DNA of 64,000 nucleotides. Origin: Marisediminitalea aggregata (GTDB taxonomy: Bacteria > Pseudomonadota > Gammaproteobacteria > Enterobacterales > Alteromonadaceae). How positions within the stretch are numbered: the first letter of the stretch is position 1; each line of letters starts with the position of its first letter. Positions 9,021-18,181 of this stretch are shown here, in pieces. The translations under genes and the position numbers were made by a program. Location of the stretch: contig NZ_FQWD01000002.1 in assembly GCF_900129565.1 (NCBI RefSeq), positions 372,001 to 436,000 of the forward strand, written 5' to 3'. Below the pieces are notes generated by a model. It searched no databases, was not told where the DNA came from, and saw only the letters and a list, made by a program, of their open reading frames with translations.

Positions 9021-10700
9021 TTATAAGCGGAACTGACCAACCAGAGATTCCAAATGGCGCGTTTTGTCGTTCATAACGTCGCAGGCGTCTTTGTTCTCGG
9101 CAGATGAATGCGCAAGCTGACTCGTTTGCTCATTGACTTCGTTTACGCGTACGCTGATATCGCCAGATACCTGACTTTGTTCCTGCGCAGCAGACGCAAT
9201 TTCTGCGTTCATCTGATTAATGGTCTGTGTAGCTTTAGCGATGGCCAGTAATGCTTCCCTGGTAGCTTCAACCCGGTGTTGCGTTTCCTGACTCTTGGAA
9301 ATACTGGCTTCCATGGTGGTAAGCGCTGATTGAGAGCCGCTTTGTAGCCGCTGTATCATGTCCTGAATTTGCTCAGTACTGGACTGTGTTTTACTTGCCA
9401 GGCTACGTACTTCGTCAGCAACAACAGCAAATCCGCGACCCTGTTCCCCTGCCCGGGCGGCCTCGATTGCCGCGTTCAACGCCAGTAAGTTGGTCTGCTC
9501 AGCGATATTCTCGATAACCTGCAGTAGGTTAACAATAGCATCGACGTCGCCACCGACGCGTTTCACCACCTCACTGGCCCGACTGATTTCATCTACCAGT
9601 TCATTCATACTGCTGACGCTTTCCCATACCGTCTTGTCGGCAATATTGCCTTGCTGCTCGGCTTCCTGGGCCGCATCGGCAGCAGCGTCTGCATTTTGGG
9701 TCACGTTCATCGACGAAGCTGACAGCTCAGTAATCGCGGCCGCAATCTGGTCGGTATTACCTTGTTGTTCCGCTGCAATTCGGTCTAATCGCGCCGCACG
9801 TTCATCCAGCTTACCCGTCTCCGCCTTAATATCCTGGGTCACATCGCGGATCATGCACATCATACTATGCAAATTGCCGAGCAACTGATTGACATATTTA
9901 GCCAGTAAGCCAATCTCGAACTGATCATCGACTTTGACCTTACGGGTAAGATCACCATTACCTTCAGACAATAGCTTGATTGAGCTGGTGATCTGATCCA
10001 ATGGCTTGCTAATGCTGCGTCTAACCAGTAGCCCAACAAAAAAGACCACCGCCACTAACACCACGCAAGTCAATACCAGCAGCGTAACCAGCCCATTTCG
10101 TGTGGAGTATACGTCTTCTTCTATGCCCGCAAGATGCCGCTCAACTTCGTCAATGTAGAAACCGGTACCAATCATCAGGTCCCAATTGGGAAAATACGCA
10201 GAATACGACAGCTTGGGATAAGGCTTAGTATCGCCAGGTTTCGGGAAGTAATAAGTCACATAATTACCGCCTTCGGCGAATTTATTCAGCTTACCGGCCT
10301 TAACCAACTCGCGAATGAGATAAGTACCGTTGCTGTCTTTCAGATCCCAATAACTGTTGCCAATACCCGCCGGATTGCTCCCGTTGAATACGCGTATACC
10401 GTTATTGTCGTAGCCAAAAAAGTAGCCGGACTCACCGTAAGAAAAACGGCTTAGCAAGGCAACGGCTTCGTCTCTGGAGCCGCCATTTTCATAGATAGGC
10501 TTCACTAAACTCACCGCAATTTCTACCAATGATTTAGCTTCGTGTTCACGATCATCAACAAGCAGCGTTCTGCTGCTATCCAGGCGATTTTCAGCCAAAT
10601 GATTTACCTGAAAAACAGTGAAGGCTGTTAACACAACCCCCAGCACCACAACGGGTACCAACGACAGTAACAATAATTTTTGTTTTATGGAGAGTGCCAC
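9021..10700 (-). CDS. Methyl-accepting chemotaxis protein with a Cache sensor
   Basis: Transmembrane chemoreceptor signalling to CheA/CheW. From the GTG at 10700 it has 559 residues: TM1 (about 10-32), a periplasmic single-Cache (sCache_2-like) domain (about 37-187, with [14 protein letters not shown] and [13 protein letters not shown]), TM2 (about 202-226), HAMP, and the cytoplasmic MCP signalling domain with the hairpin tip [20 protein letters not shown]. The start is chosen at GTG because AGGAG lies seven bases upstream; the longer TTG start at 10724 overlaps that Shine-Dalgarno. The ligand is unknown; sCache_2 domains often bind small carboxylates. Confidence 0.93.
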   Translation of the reverse strand: MALSIKQKLLLLSLVPVVVLGVVLTAFTVFQVNHLAENRLDSSRTLLVDDREHEAKSLVEIAVSLVKPIYENGGSRDEAVALLSRFSYGESGYFFGYDNNGIRVFNGSNPAGIGNSYWDLKDSNGTYLIRELVKAGKLNKFAEGGNYVTYYFPKPGDTKPYPKLSYSAYFPNWDLMIGTGFYIDEVERHLAGIEEDVYSTRNGLVTLLVLTCVVLVAVVFFVGLLVRRSISKPLDQITSSIKLLSEGNGDLTRKVKVDDQFEIGLLAKYVNQLLGNLHSMMCMIRDVTQDIKAETGKLDERAARLDRIAAEQQGNTDQIAAAITELSASSMNVTQNADAAADAAQEAEQQGNIADKTVWESVSSMNELVDEISRASEVVKRVGGDVDAIVNLLQVIENIAEQTNLLALNAAIEAARAGEQGRGFAVVADEVRSLASKTQSSTEQIQDMIQRLQSGSQSALTTMEASISKSQETQHRVEATREALLAIAKATQTINQMNAEIASAAQEQSQVSGDISVRVNEVNEQTSQLAHSSAENKDACDVMNDKTRHLESLVGQFRL

Positions 10701-10877
10701 CTTCTTACTCCTGTTACTTAACAATTACATAACAACTAGGCTAAGTATGGACACTGACTAGGTTTTTGCAAAAAAAAGAGGATAAACCGAGGGAAAAAAC
10801 GCACGAACTGAACAACTTAACAGTTTGGACAAAACAGAATCAAAAAAAGATAACTCTACTTCTTTGTTTTATATGAA

Positions 10878-10910
10878 AAAGCCCTGCGTTCAATTGAACT
10901 ACAGGGCTTT
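10878..10910 (-). terminator. Strong rho-independent terminator
   Basis: AAAGCCCTG at 10878-10886 pairs with CAGGGCTTT at 10902-10910, and the interior GTTCAA/TTGAAC (10888-10899) extends the stem. On the minus strand it is followed by TTTTTCATAT. It sits 20 bases after the small gene ending at 10930, which supports that gene being expressed. Confidence 0.8.
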
Positions 10911-10929
10911 CGAATAATACGAACTTAAC

Positions 10930-11181
10930 CTAATAACTTCGTCTATTCTGGAGTTGTCTGATCAGCGTGGTTCTATCAACGGGTACTGGAAAATCATGAC
11001 TGGAATCCAGTACAAGTGAACTACCGTCTCTGAACACATATTGGGTGAGGTCTGAGGAAAGCTCCTTGCATTCTTTGCAGGTTCTGAAGCAATGTAACCA
11101 AAGATGCCCTCTGTCTACATTGAGGGCTGAATCTGCCTGTGTTGCGATTTTTTTTGATGTAGGAAAAGCACTTAAGGACAT
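10930..11181 (-). CDS. Small hypothetical protein with own RBS and terminator
   Basis: I do not recognise this 83-residue protein. It begins MSLSAFPTSKKIA and carries a CKEC cysteine pair after a short aromatic stretch (LWLHCF), then a polar C-terminus ending LIRQLQNRRSY. No signal peptide or membrane segment is obvious. The start at 11181 is preceded by GGAGA six bases upstream; a longer frame from 11220 lacks such a site. A strong terminator follows the stop by 20 bases. Signals at both ends argue for a real gene, although the coding evidence itself is modest. Confidence 0.45.
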   Translation of the reverse strand: MSLSAFPTSKKIATQADSALNVDRGHLWLHCFRTCKECKELSSDLTQYVFRDGSSLVLDSSHDFPVPVDRTTLIRQLQNRRSY

Positions 11182-11360
11182 AACATGTCTCCGCGGCGTT
11201 ACGTGTTTCTCGTACAACATTCGGAAGCACTATTTGTAGGGTGAGCCTTAAGCTTAGCAGCAAAAAATAAATAAATTTTGATCTGTATCTAAAATTTTAA
11301 GATTTCTTAAATTGCTTAATAATTTTAGACAGATACTCGCATACAAGTTAACAAATCGGC

Positions 11361-11885
11361 TTAGTTGGCCGTTTTGACCTTCTCTATAAAATCGCGCCAG
11401 GTCTCATTGGGTGTCCAGATCGCTTCCATGTCGGCGCGTGCAGTTGCTTCGTCTTCATTGAGTTGAGTAACGCGGTACAAATAAGTAAACGCTGAGCCTC
11501 GCCAGTTCAATTTGCAATGTGTGAGAACCACTTCACCGTTGTCTTTGGCTTCATTCATTATGTCTGTGTAACGCTCAAAGTCCGCTAGCGTCGGATTGTG
11601 CCAATCAACGGAAATGTTGTGGTACTGCATGCCCAGCGACTCTGCGATTTGCCGCTCCGCCTGGCGATCTCCTGGAATTAAATCGACAACACGATTTACG
11701 CCGCTTTTCGCCAACACTTCCAGGTGCGTATTGTCGGGCAAACCCGCACTGACCATTGTTTCGCTATTGATTTGGAAATTTTTAAGGCCACTCACATTGA
11801 GTTCGTTTTGATTTAACTTCGCTGGCGCGTTCAACGCCATTACCGCCAAACAGGCTCCCAGAAACAGTACATACATGTATTTCAT
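11361..11885 (-). CDS. Exported tyrosine-phosphatase-like protein
   Basis: A periplasmic protein of 174 residues with an N-terminal signal peptide (about 1-22) and a dual-specificity/DUF442-type phosphatase fold. It shows GLPDNTHLEVLAKSGVNRVV, VVDLIPGDR and, in the loop position, THCKLNWRGSAF. The active-site cysteine would be C124 and the arginine R129, giving C-x4-R instead of the canonical C-x5-R. From memory, relatives share this HCxxNxRxSxF form, so it may be a family trait with altered or no phosphatase activity. It is monocistronic and divergent from the thioesterase gene. Confidence 0.7.
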   Translation of the reverse strand: MKYMYVLFLGACLAVMALNAPAKLNQNELNVSGLKNFQINSETMVSAGLPDNTHLEVLAKSGVNRVVDLIPGDRQAERQIAESLGMQYHNISVDWHNPTLADFERYTDIMNEAKDNGEVVLTHCKLNWRGSAFTYLYRVTQLNEDEATARADMEAIWTPNETWRDFIEKVKTAN

Positions 11886-12150
11886 TGACGTCAGATCCTT
11901 TTGATTTTCTCGTTATCGCTTCGTTAGTCTTGAATTAGCTTTAGTGTAGACAAATAACAGCAAAGATTCAGGAGCCGACCAACGAAGAAAACCTTGTTCT
12001 CATCTTATCTTACGTGAACACCCACGCCTAAATATCGCGTCATCTTTGTTTTAAACCAGTAACTGCAGAATCACAGGACGTTCCACTGCACAGGCAATGT
12101 TAACGATATTGACTATACTTTAACCAATATGCAGTAAGAAGGTGCCTCCT

Positions 12151-12630
12151 ATGCTTAGTTCACATCTAACATTTCAATTTCTCGCCGAGCCAACAGATAT
12201 TAACTTTGGCGGCAATGTGCACGGAGGTATGGTGATGAAATGGATTGATCAGGCCGCTTATGCCTGTGCAGCTCAATGGAGTGGCAAATACTGCATTACC
12301 ATTTCAGCAAATGGCATTCGCTTTATTCGCCCAATCAAAGTCGGACAGATGGTGCGGCTCGACGCCAGTGTTGTGCATACCGGCAGATCGAGTATGCATA
12401 TCTACGTTGTTGTAAAAGCCATTGAGCCAAAGGTCAACGAACAGTGGATCACTAACCGGTGTTTTATTTCGTTTATGGCCGTAAATGAACATGGTGAAGC
12501 GGCGGCAGTGCCTATGTATACGCCGCAAACTGAAGAAGACTTTCAACTGGAGTTAGTGGCAATGCATGCAAAGAATTTTGCCAAGCAACTGGACAACGAC
12601 TTTGAGCAGTCTTTAAATCACAGCCACTAA
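12151..12630 (+). CDS. Acyl-CoA thioesterase, hotdog fold (YciA-like)
   Basis: Cytoplasmic acyl-CoA thioesterase of the BFIT/YciA/ACOT type that hydrolyses acyl-CoA to free acid and CoA. The hotdog motif GGNVHGGMVMKWIDQAAYACA near the N-terminus carries the conserved Asp in the long helix. The ATG at 12151 is chosen over the GTG at 12142 because GAAGG lies eight bases before it. At 159 residues it is close to single-hotdog enzymes (about 130-170). The chain-length preference cannot be read. It converges with the VOC gene. Confidence 0.85.
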   Translation: MLSSHLTFQFLAEPTDINFGGNVHGGMVMKWIDQAAYACAAQWSGKYCITISANGIRFIRPIKVGQMVRLDASVVHTGRSSMHIYVVVKAIEPKVNEQWITNRCFISFMAVNEHGEAAAVPMYTPQTEEDFQLELVAMHAKNFAKQLDNDFEQSLNHSH

Positions 12631-12649
12631 CCGCGCCGCAAAGTTGCGG

Positions 12650-13051
12650 TTATTCGCTGGGTTTGTCCTGCCAGGCCTGAGGTTGCCACAACTCAATTTT
12701 GTTGCCTTCCGGGTCCATGATCCAGGCGAATTTGCCGTTTTCATGTGACTCTGGGCCGGCTTCAATTTCTATGCCTTTACTCTGCAACTGCGCCAGCAGC
12801 TCGTCTAAATCGTCGACCCGATAATTGATCATAAACGGCGACTGACTGGGCGAAAACCACTCTGACTCCTTCGCAGCAACATGCCATACCGTTAACCCGT
12901 TGTCGTTCGCCGTATCTTCAGCCCAGTTGAGAATAGCACCACCAAAGTCCTCTAATTTAAATCCCAGGTGCTCGCTATACCACTTGGCCAACTTTCGATC
13001 GTTGTGCTTACTTTTAAAAAATACGCCACCAATACCGGTTACTTTAGCCAT
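12650..13051 (-). CDS. VOC-superfamily (glyoxalase/dioxygenase-like) protein
   Basis: A 133-residue single-module vicinal-oxygen-chelate protein: two beta-alpha-beta-beta-beta repeats with GVFFKSKHNDRKLAKWYSEH at the first and FAWIMDPEGNKIELWQP at the second, where the terminal Glu is a usual metal ligand. The start at 13051 is chosen because GGAG lies six bases upstream; the frame extends four residues further to 13063. The substrate is unknown. Such proteins include glyoxalases, dioxygenases and antibiotic-binding proteins, and nothing here decides among them. Confidence 0.8.
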   Translation of the reverse strand: MAKVTGIGGVFFKSKHNDRKLAKWYSEHLGFKLEDFGGAILNWAEDTANDNGLTVWHVAAKESEWFSPSQSPFMINYRVDDLDELLAQLQSKGIEIEAGPESHENGKFAWIMDPEGNKIELWQPQAWQDKPSE

Positions 13052-13145
13052 CATATTCTCCATGCGTTGTGTTTAGGTATAGCTGGATAAAACGGCATTG
13101 CAGCAATATATGCTCACCGAGAAAAAATCAGACATAAGCCTGGTC

Positions 13146-13925
13146 TTACCTGGCGTTGCTTACCGCCACGATTTTTTCAGGCATTAACCCTACGGAATGC
13201 ACCAAAGCCATGGCGTACCCTGGTCCTTCGTTTGTCAGTGCTGATGCAGGCAAATAAAAATGTTTGAGCGCTGTCGATTGCAATAAGGCGGCGTCAATGA
13301 TTTGCCAGCTATTCTCGTAATACACTTCCGTCCACGCGTGCCCAAATGCCTGTATTGACGTTGATTCCTCGACAATGACCGTGCCAACAACCAGCCGTGC
13401 CGGCAAACCAAGTGAACGAGCCAGGGCTGTCGTGAGTGCTGCGTATTCAGTACAATCACCGCTGCGTTGAGTGGCTACCACAGACGCAAAGTTAAATCCG
13501 TGAATATAGCTTGGCTGGTCAATGTATTGATTAACGTACTCCGTAAGATCAGACAATTTCCAGGGCTGTGCCACCCAATGCATAAACTCACTGGCAAACT
13601 GCTTGGTGCTGGGTTCGTTAATATCGATAACAAAGCTATCGGCTAAAAAGGCAGTTTCTACGCTACCGTTGTAAACCGGCCGCGGTTTAATGGTAAGGGT
13701 CAACTCAGTCGCCGTTGCCTGCAAGATGTTTATGCCTTCCCACGCCTTCAACGCCGCTTTTAATTTGGTCGCTTCAGAGGTGACCAGAGTCGCCTGAATA
13801 GTATTTTCTAAAGGCAAAGATTGCTCTGAAGTGAGCTCAACCGAAATCGAAGCCATTAACGGCGCAGTATCGGCGCTGACCGGAACATGCCAGAACAGCA
13901 CCCATAACGAAACCAGCCACCTCAC
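13146..13925 (-). CDS. Exported transglutaminase-like protease domain protein
   Basis: A secreted protein of 259 residues with a signal peptide (about 1-18, ending PVSA) and a transglutaminase-like cysteine-protease core. The triad is visible as C158 in SGDCTEYAALTTALARSLG, H196 in FGHAWTEVY and D211 in WQIIDAAL. Its ATG overlaps the TGA of the upstream gene by four bases (ATGA), so the two are translationally coupled and probably act together. The likely role is peptide or isopeptide cleavage or cross-linking in the envelope. The substrate is unknown. Confidence 0.85.
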   Translation of the reverse strand: MRWLVSLWVLFWHVPVSADTAPLMASISVELTSEQSLPLENTIQATLVTSEATKLKAALKAWEGINILQATATELTLTIKPRPVYNGSVETAFLADSFVIDINEPSTKQFASEFMHWVAQPWKLSDLTEYVNQYIDQPSYIHGFNFASVVATQRSGDCTEYAALTTALARSLGLPARLVVGTVIVEESTSIQAFGHAWTEVYYENSWQIIDAALLQSTALKHFYLPASALTNEGPGYAMALVHSVGLMPEKIVAVSNAR

Positions 13926-15169
13926 GGCAGCACCGGTTTACCATGCAGATAAATAAGTTCCATCTGCATTTTCAAAGCACCTCTGGACAATGTGCCTTGC
14001 TCAAAGATACCGTGTTCTTTGGCCTGGAATTCCATCACTAAAGCACCCATGTCCAGTTTGAAATTGGCGTTCGGACTGTCGATTTTGCTTAAATTTACTT
14101 CCAGCGCACTGAGAGGATCGGCGTCTGGTGCCCACATATGGAATGTCGCAGAGGCCTTATCTGATTGCTTCAGTATTTCTGTTTCCAGGTAGCTGCCAAG
14201 ACCAGACAATAGCCAACTGTTGTAGTCTAGCTTGCCGCTAACCGCTTTGCCTTGCAGTTCGCCTTCAACATACCAGGCATCTTCGTTGTAGCTAATGGCA
14301 TATCTAGACGCCAGGGTACTGTTTTCAATCGCATATTGATTCGCATTAATTAACGAACCATCGGCCCGACTCCAGGAAGTTGAAACGTTGTCAGAAGTGG
14401 CAACAGAACTGGCATCAACGGGGAAAATATAAGCGCTGTAATTTTCAATACCAACGTCACCGTCACTGTCGACACTGAATACTTCACGGCTAAAACCAAC
14501 GGGCATGCCATTGATGGAAATCCGATAAACCGGACTGAAGAATGTAGCGGCATCGTGAGGTTGAGCAAAAGCCTGAACAAACGCGTCGAACACTGAACGG
14601 AAGGTCGCGCGATAACCAATTTCGTTGTGGGTACAAATTTGCAGGCTCTGTTCAGTTTGCGCAGACATGGCCTTAATGACACCGGATACTTTATCTGCGC
14701 CCTCTCCGAGCATGTATAACGTATCGAGTTGCAAATAAGGTGTAGCGCCAGTTAGCCCACTGTCGATGGCATAGTTGAACTGACCCGATAGACTCTTGCC
14801 GTTAAGTGCTTCAGCACCTTGCAGGTTGTGCTTGATAATGGCGTTCAGGGAATTAGCAGGGCCGTCAAATTCAGTAAATACATAACATTCAACTGGCGAG
14901 CCGGTACCAATATTGATGTTATAGTACCAATACCCTTCTTCTTGCTCTTCTAACGACAACGCGCCAGGCACTTTACCTTTTGCACTCAATGCGGTGAGCT
15001 CAAAATCACTGGTGTTTGCAACGGTGACTTCTCTGGCCATCGCGTCGGTAAACCACGCAGGGAAATCTCCCAAATCGATTAAATCCACCGCATTGGCAAA
15101 TGGCGCAACAACAGCGAAACTCCCCGCAATACCAAGTGATTTCAGCGAGTTTAAAACAGCAGACTTCAT
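13922..15169 (-). CDS. Exported protein of unknown function coupled to transglutaminase
   Basis: I do not recognise this 415-residue protein. It has a clear signal peptide (about 1-27, ending PFANA), is rich in Ser, Ala and Asp, and looks beta-rich after residue 60 with few cysteines. No metal or catalytic motif stands out. The Shine-Dalgarno GGGA lies five bases before the ATG. Its TGA overlaps the start of the transglutaminase-like gene (ATGA), so it is the first gene of a two-gene unit and may be that enzyme's substrate or partner (inference). Confidence 0.75.
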   Translation of the reverse strand: MKSAVLNSLKSLGIAGSFAVVAPFANAVDLIDLGDFPAWFTDAMAREVTVANTSDFELTALSAKGKVPGALSLEEQEEGYWYYNINIGTGSPVECYVFTEFDGPANSLNAIIKHNLQGAEALNGKSLSGQFNYAIDSGLTGATPYLQLDTLYMLGEGADKVSGVIKAMSAQTEQSLQICTHNEIGYRATFRSVFDAFVQAFAQPHDAATFFSPVYRISINGMPVGFSREVFSVDSDGDVGIENYSAYIFPVDASSVATSDNVSTSWSRADGSLINANQYAIENSTLASRYAISYNEDAWYVEGELQGKAVSGKLDYNSWLLSGLGSYLETEILKQSDKASATFHMWAPDADPLSALEVNLSKIDSPNANFKLDMGALVMEFQAKEHGIFEQGTLSRGALKMQMELIYLHGKPVLP

Positions 15170-15363
15170 ATTCGTCCCTTTGAATAGTTATTTCCTGACC
15201 GTCTAGCATACGCATTTGTAAAGACTTTGACTATTTAAAATAAATGCGAGACCAGCGCTCAACAAATCATCGTCTATACTCAATAGTGAAGTCTAATGAC
15301 CCAACTTCACTACGCGCTTCTGCACAGCGCCTGGGGTGGTAGAAAACATCGAGCTGAGGGTAA

Positions 15364-16188
15364 ATGAAAAAAGCACAAGTACCGCACGTGTCTCAGATAG
15401 ATCCATCGGAGCAGGAAAAGCTGATTGAATCAGAAAAAATGGCCGCGATGGGTGGGTTGGTTGCCGGTGTTTCTCATGAAATAAATACACCACTGGGCGT
15501 AAACATTGGTAACTGCTCATTACTTATAGAGCTGTTAGCTGAAGTACGTCGGGACTTCGATGACGGTAAGTTAGATGCGAATCAGTTTGACGAATTCCTC
15601 AATACGGCCCAGGACCTGACATCGAGCATGCTGAAAAACATGCAGAGGGCGTCTAAGTTACTATCGAGTTTTAAGCGCGTGGCAGTGAAAAACACCGACG
15701 AGGCGTCGAAGTTAGAAACCGTTGATTTGGCTGAATTAGTGGCCGAATTTGTGCAAACGTATAACGCCACTTCGAATAACTCAATCATTACATTCAATAC
15801 CCGAATCCCCCCTAACGTTAATGTATCCACCTACCCTACAATCATCCTTCAAATTCTGGCTGCGCTTACTTCAAATGTTATTATTCATGCCTTTGCGCCT
15901 GGCCAGAAACAGTGCGAAATCACCATTAGCGTTGCGCCCGCCGGTGACGGCTATCAGCTTTCATTTACCGACAATGGCAAAGGCGTTGAAGAAGACGAAC
16001 TAAAGAAACTGTTTGAACCTTTCTATACCACCAAACGCGGTGCAGGCAATGCCGGTCTGGGTTTAAGCATTGTGTACAACATGGTTAAAGCGGTGCTTCA
16101 CAGCGATATAAATTATGAAAGCGCGCCAGGTAAAGGCTTTAGTGTGTCATTTAAACTACATAATATTCTGGAAGAGTCTACTGAGTAG
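15364..16188 (+). CDS. Orphan histidine kinase without a sensor domain
   Basis: A 274-residue kinase core. LVAGVSHEINTPLG carries the phosphorylated H38 and belongs to the HisKA variety common in Alteromonadales hybrid kinases. The HATPase part has FTDNGKGV and NAGLGLSIVYNMV for nucleotide binding. There is no signal peptide, membrane helix or PAS domain: only about 25 residues precede the HisKA helix, although this type usually sits C-terminal to a sensor. GAGG just upstream of the ATG supports this start. No response regulator lies beside it, so it may be a stand-alone cytosolic kinase or the remnant of a longer one. Confidence 0.85.
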   Translation: MKKAQVPHVSQIDPSEQEKLIESEKMAAMGGLVAGVSHEINTPLGVNIGNCSLLIELLAEVRRDFDDGKLDANQFDEFLNTAQDLTSSMLKNMQRASKLLSSFKRVAVKNTDEASKLETVDLAELVAEFVQTYNATSNNSIITFNTRIPPNVNVSTYPTIILQILAALTSNVIIHAFAPGQKQCEITISVAPAGDGYQLSFTDNGKGVEEDELKKLFEPFYTTKRGAGNAGLGLSIVYNMVKAVLHSDINYESAPGKGFSVSFKLHNILEESTE

Positions 16189-16582
16189 TAGCGATTACCA
16201 AGTGATTACCACCAGCAACTCAAGCACCTGTTTTCACAGAGTGATAATGGCCTGGCGTTGTACTCCAACTCATCGTCGCGATAGCGTTGTACCGCGCACT
16301 GCAGGCCCCTCTTTTTGACTTAAACAACAGCTCCCCAATTACCAGATACTTTTCTACCTGTACCACTGTATCAAAACCACCAAATTGTTAATTTAATTAA
16401 CATTTTCGAAATAAGAATTAAACATTATGAAATGTTGTTTATTGCTAGAGATCACGACCGGATCACCTAGTATCGGCCCTTGTTGCGGTCTCATCCTGCC
16501 TCTCTGAGTGGCGGCAATGATGTCTGGCAGCACACCTTTACACATCTTTGAATGGCACAAACAAAGTTAAAAGGAAACAAAA
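16189..16582. other. Gene-free region upstream of the xylanase gene
   Basis: 394 bases without a supported gene. Two small inverted repeats stand out: GTTAATT-T-AATTAAC at 16387-16401 and AACATT-ATGA-AATGTT at 16421-16436. They lie 147-196 bases before the xylanase ATG and could be regulator sites. AAAGGA six bases before the ATG is the ribosome-binding site. Confidence 0.4.
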
Positions 16583-18058
16583 ATGGGCACAAAATCAAAA
16601 CGCTTGGCAATGGGACTTTCATTGCTCACCTGCAGTTTAGGCGTCACGGCACAAACACTATACGAAAATGAAACCGGCACTCACGATGGGTTCTACTACT
16701 CATTCTGGAAAGACAGCGGCAATGCCAACTTCACTTTGCAACCCGGCGGACGCTACCAGTCTCAATGGAATAGCGGCACCAACAACTGGGTAGGCGGTAA
16801 AGGCTGGAACCCCGGAGGAAGAAAAACCGTTAATTATTCCGGCTACTATGGTGTAGACAGCTCTCAAAACTCCTATTTAGCGTTATACGGTTGGAGTCAG
16901 AACCCGCTCGTTGAGTATTACATCATCGAAAGCTATGGCTCTTACGATCCGTCTTCCTGCGCTGGCGGGGTGGATTACGGCACATTCCAAAGTGATGGCG
17001 CGACCTATAAAATCCGGCGTTGTCAGCGCGTACAGCAACCCAGTATTGAAGGTACACAGACCTTTTATCAGTACTTCAGCGTTCGCCAACCTATCAAAGG
17101 CTACGGCAATATAAGCGGCACAATTACCACCGGCAATCACTTTGATGCCTGGGCCAGTGTCGGGCTAAACCTGGGTACATTTAACTACATGGTTATGGCC
17201 ACTGAAGGTTATCAAAGTAGCGGTAGCTCAGATATTACGGTAAGTGAAGGCAGTGCGAATTCGGGCGGCGGTAACTCGGGCGGCGGCTCTACAGGCGGCA
17301 CAGGCTCTCCCTCTTCAACGGATATTGTAGTAAACGCAAGAGGTGTCACCGGTACTGAACATATCAATTTGTTAATCGATGGCAATGTAGTAGCCGATTG
17401 GACACTGACTACCACAACATCGTCCTACGTGTATTCCGGCAATGCTGCCGGGGACGTGCAAGTCGAATACGACAACGACACTTCGGGTGCCGATGTCATC
17501 TTAGACAGTGTGTATGTAAACGGCGAAACTCGCGAAGCTGAGTCCATGGAATACAACACGGCAACCTACGGAAATGGTGAATGCGGTGGTGGCAGCTACT
17601 CTGAAACCATGCACTGCAATGGTGTTATCGGCTTTGGCGGCACAGGCGCATGCTTTAGCGGTAATTGTGCATCGGCATCACCGGGCGGAAATAGTGGCAA
17701 CGATACCATCACGGTAAGAGCTCAAGGGGTAACCGGTAGCGAGCATATCAACCTGGTGATAGACGGTAACGTGGTAGCCGACTGGACACTGTCATCAACA
17801 ATGGCTGACTACACCTATTCAGGCAGTGCATCCGGTAATTTACAGGTTCAATATGATAACGATGCCTCAGGCAGAGACGTCGTTGTTGACTATGTATTCG
17901 TAAACGGAGAAATCCGCGAGGCAGAAGACATGGAATACAACACGGCGAACTATGCCAACGGACAATGTGGCGGCGGCAGCTACGCCGAAACCATGCACTG
18001 TAACGGTGTCATCGGATTTGGCGATACCAATGCCTGTTTTAGTAACAGCTGTAACTAA
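16583..18058 (+). CDS. Secreted GH11 endo-1,4-beta-xylanase with two CBM60-like modules
   Basis: An exported endo-xylanase. Signal peptide about 1-23 (ends GVTAQ). GH11 jelly-roll domain about 27-222: nucleophile E111 in PLVEYYI and acid/base E208 in MATEGYQSSG. A Gly/Ser linker at 223-246 is followed by two homologous modules at about 247-362 and 375-491. Each contains GVTG-EHINL-IDGNVVADWTL, a YDND motif and CGGGSY-ETMHCNGVIGFG, as in calcium-dependent CBM60/CBM36-type xylan binders. Four Cys in each module suggest disulfides, as expected outside the cell. It is monocistronic with a terminator at 18097-18121. Marine plant-polysaccharide degradation is the evident role. Confidence 0.93.
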   Translation: MGTKSKRLAMGLSLLTCSLGVTAQTLYENETGTHDGFYYSFWKDSGNANFTLQPGGRYQSQWNSGTNNWVGGKGWNPGGRKTVNYSGYYGVDSSQNSYLALYGWSQNPLVEYYIIESYGSYDPSSCAGGVDYGTFQSDGATYKIRRCQRVQQPSIEGTQTFYQYFSVRQPIKGYGNISGTITTGNHFDAWASVGLNLGTFNYMVMATEGYQSSGSSDITVSEGSANSGGGNSGGGSTGGTGSPSSTDIVVNARGVTGTEHINLLIDGNVVADWTLTTTTSSYVYSGNAAGDVQVEYDNDTSGADVILDSVYVNGETREAESMEYNTATYGNGECGGGSYSETMHCNGVIGFGGTGACFSGNCASASPGGNSGNDTITVRAQGVTGSEHINLVIDGNVVADWTLSSTMADYTYSGSASGNLQVQYDNDASGRDVVVDYVFVNGEIREAEDMEYNTANYANGQCGGGSYAETMHCNGVIGFGDTNACFSNSCN

Positions 18059-18096
18059 TCAGGCGAATTCACAAACTGTGTACATATAAACGAAAA

Positions 18097-18121
18097 AGGC
18101 GAACCACATTTGGGTTCGCCT
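18097..18121. terminator. Bidirectional terminator after the xylanase gene
   Basis: AGGCGAACC at 18097-18105 pairs with GGTTCGCCT at 18113-18121. The upstream A-run and downstream TCTT give weak tails on both strands, between the convergent xylanase and gcvP genes. Confidence 0.65.
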
Positions 18122-18181
18122 CTTAAAGTACATCGTCTTGGTTTAGTAAGTCATTGACTTAGGTCACGACAGACGGTTACA

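Noticed and set aside
12636-12649. Small hairpin CCGCA/TGCGG between thioesterase and VOC genes
   Set aside because: Only five base pairs and no T-run; too weak to list as a terminator.
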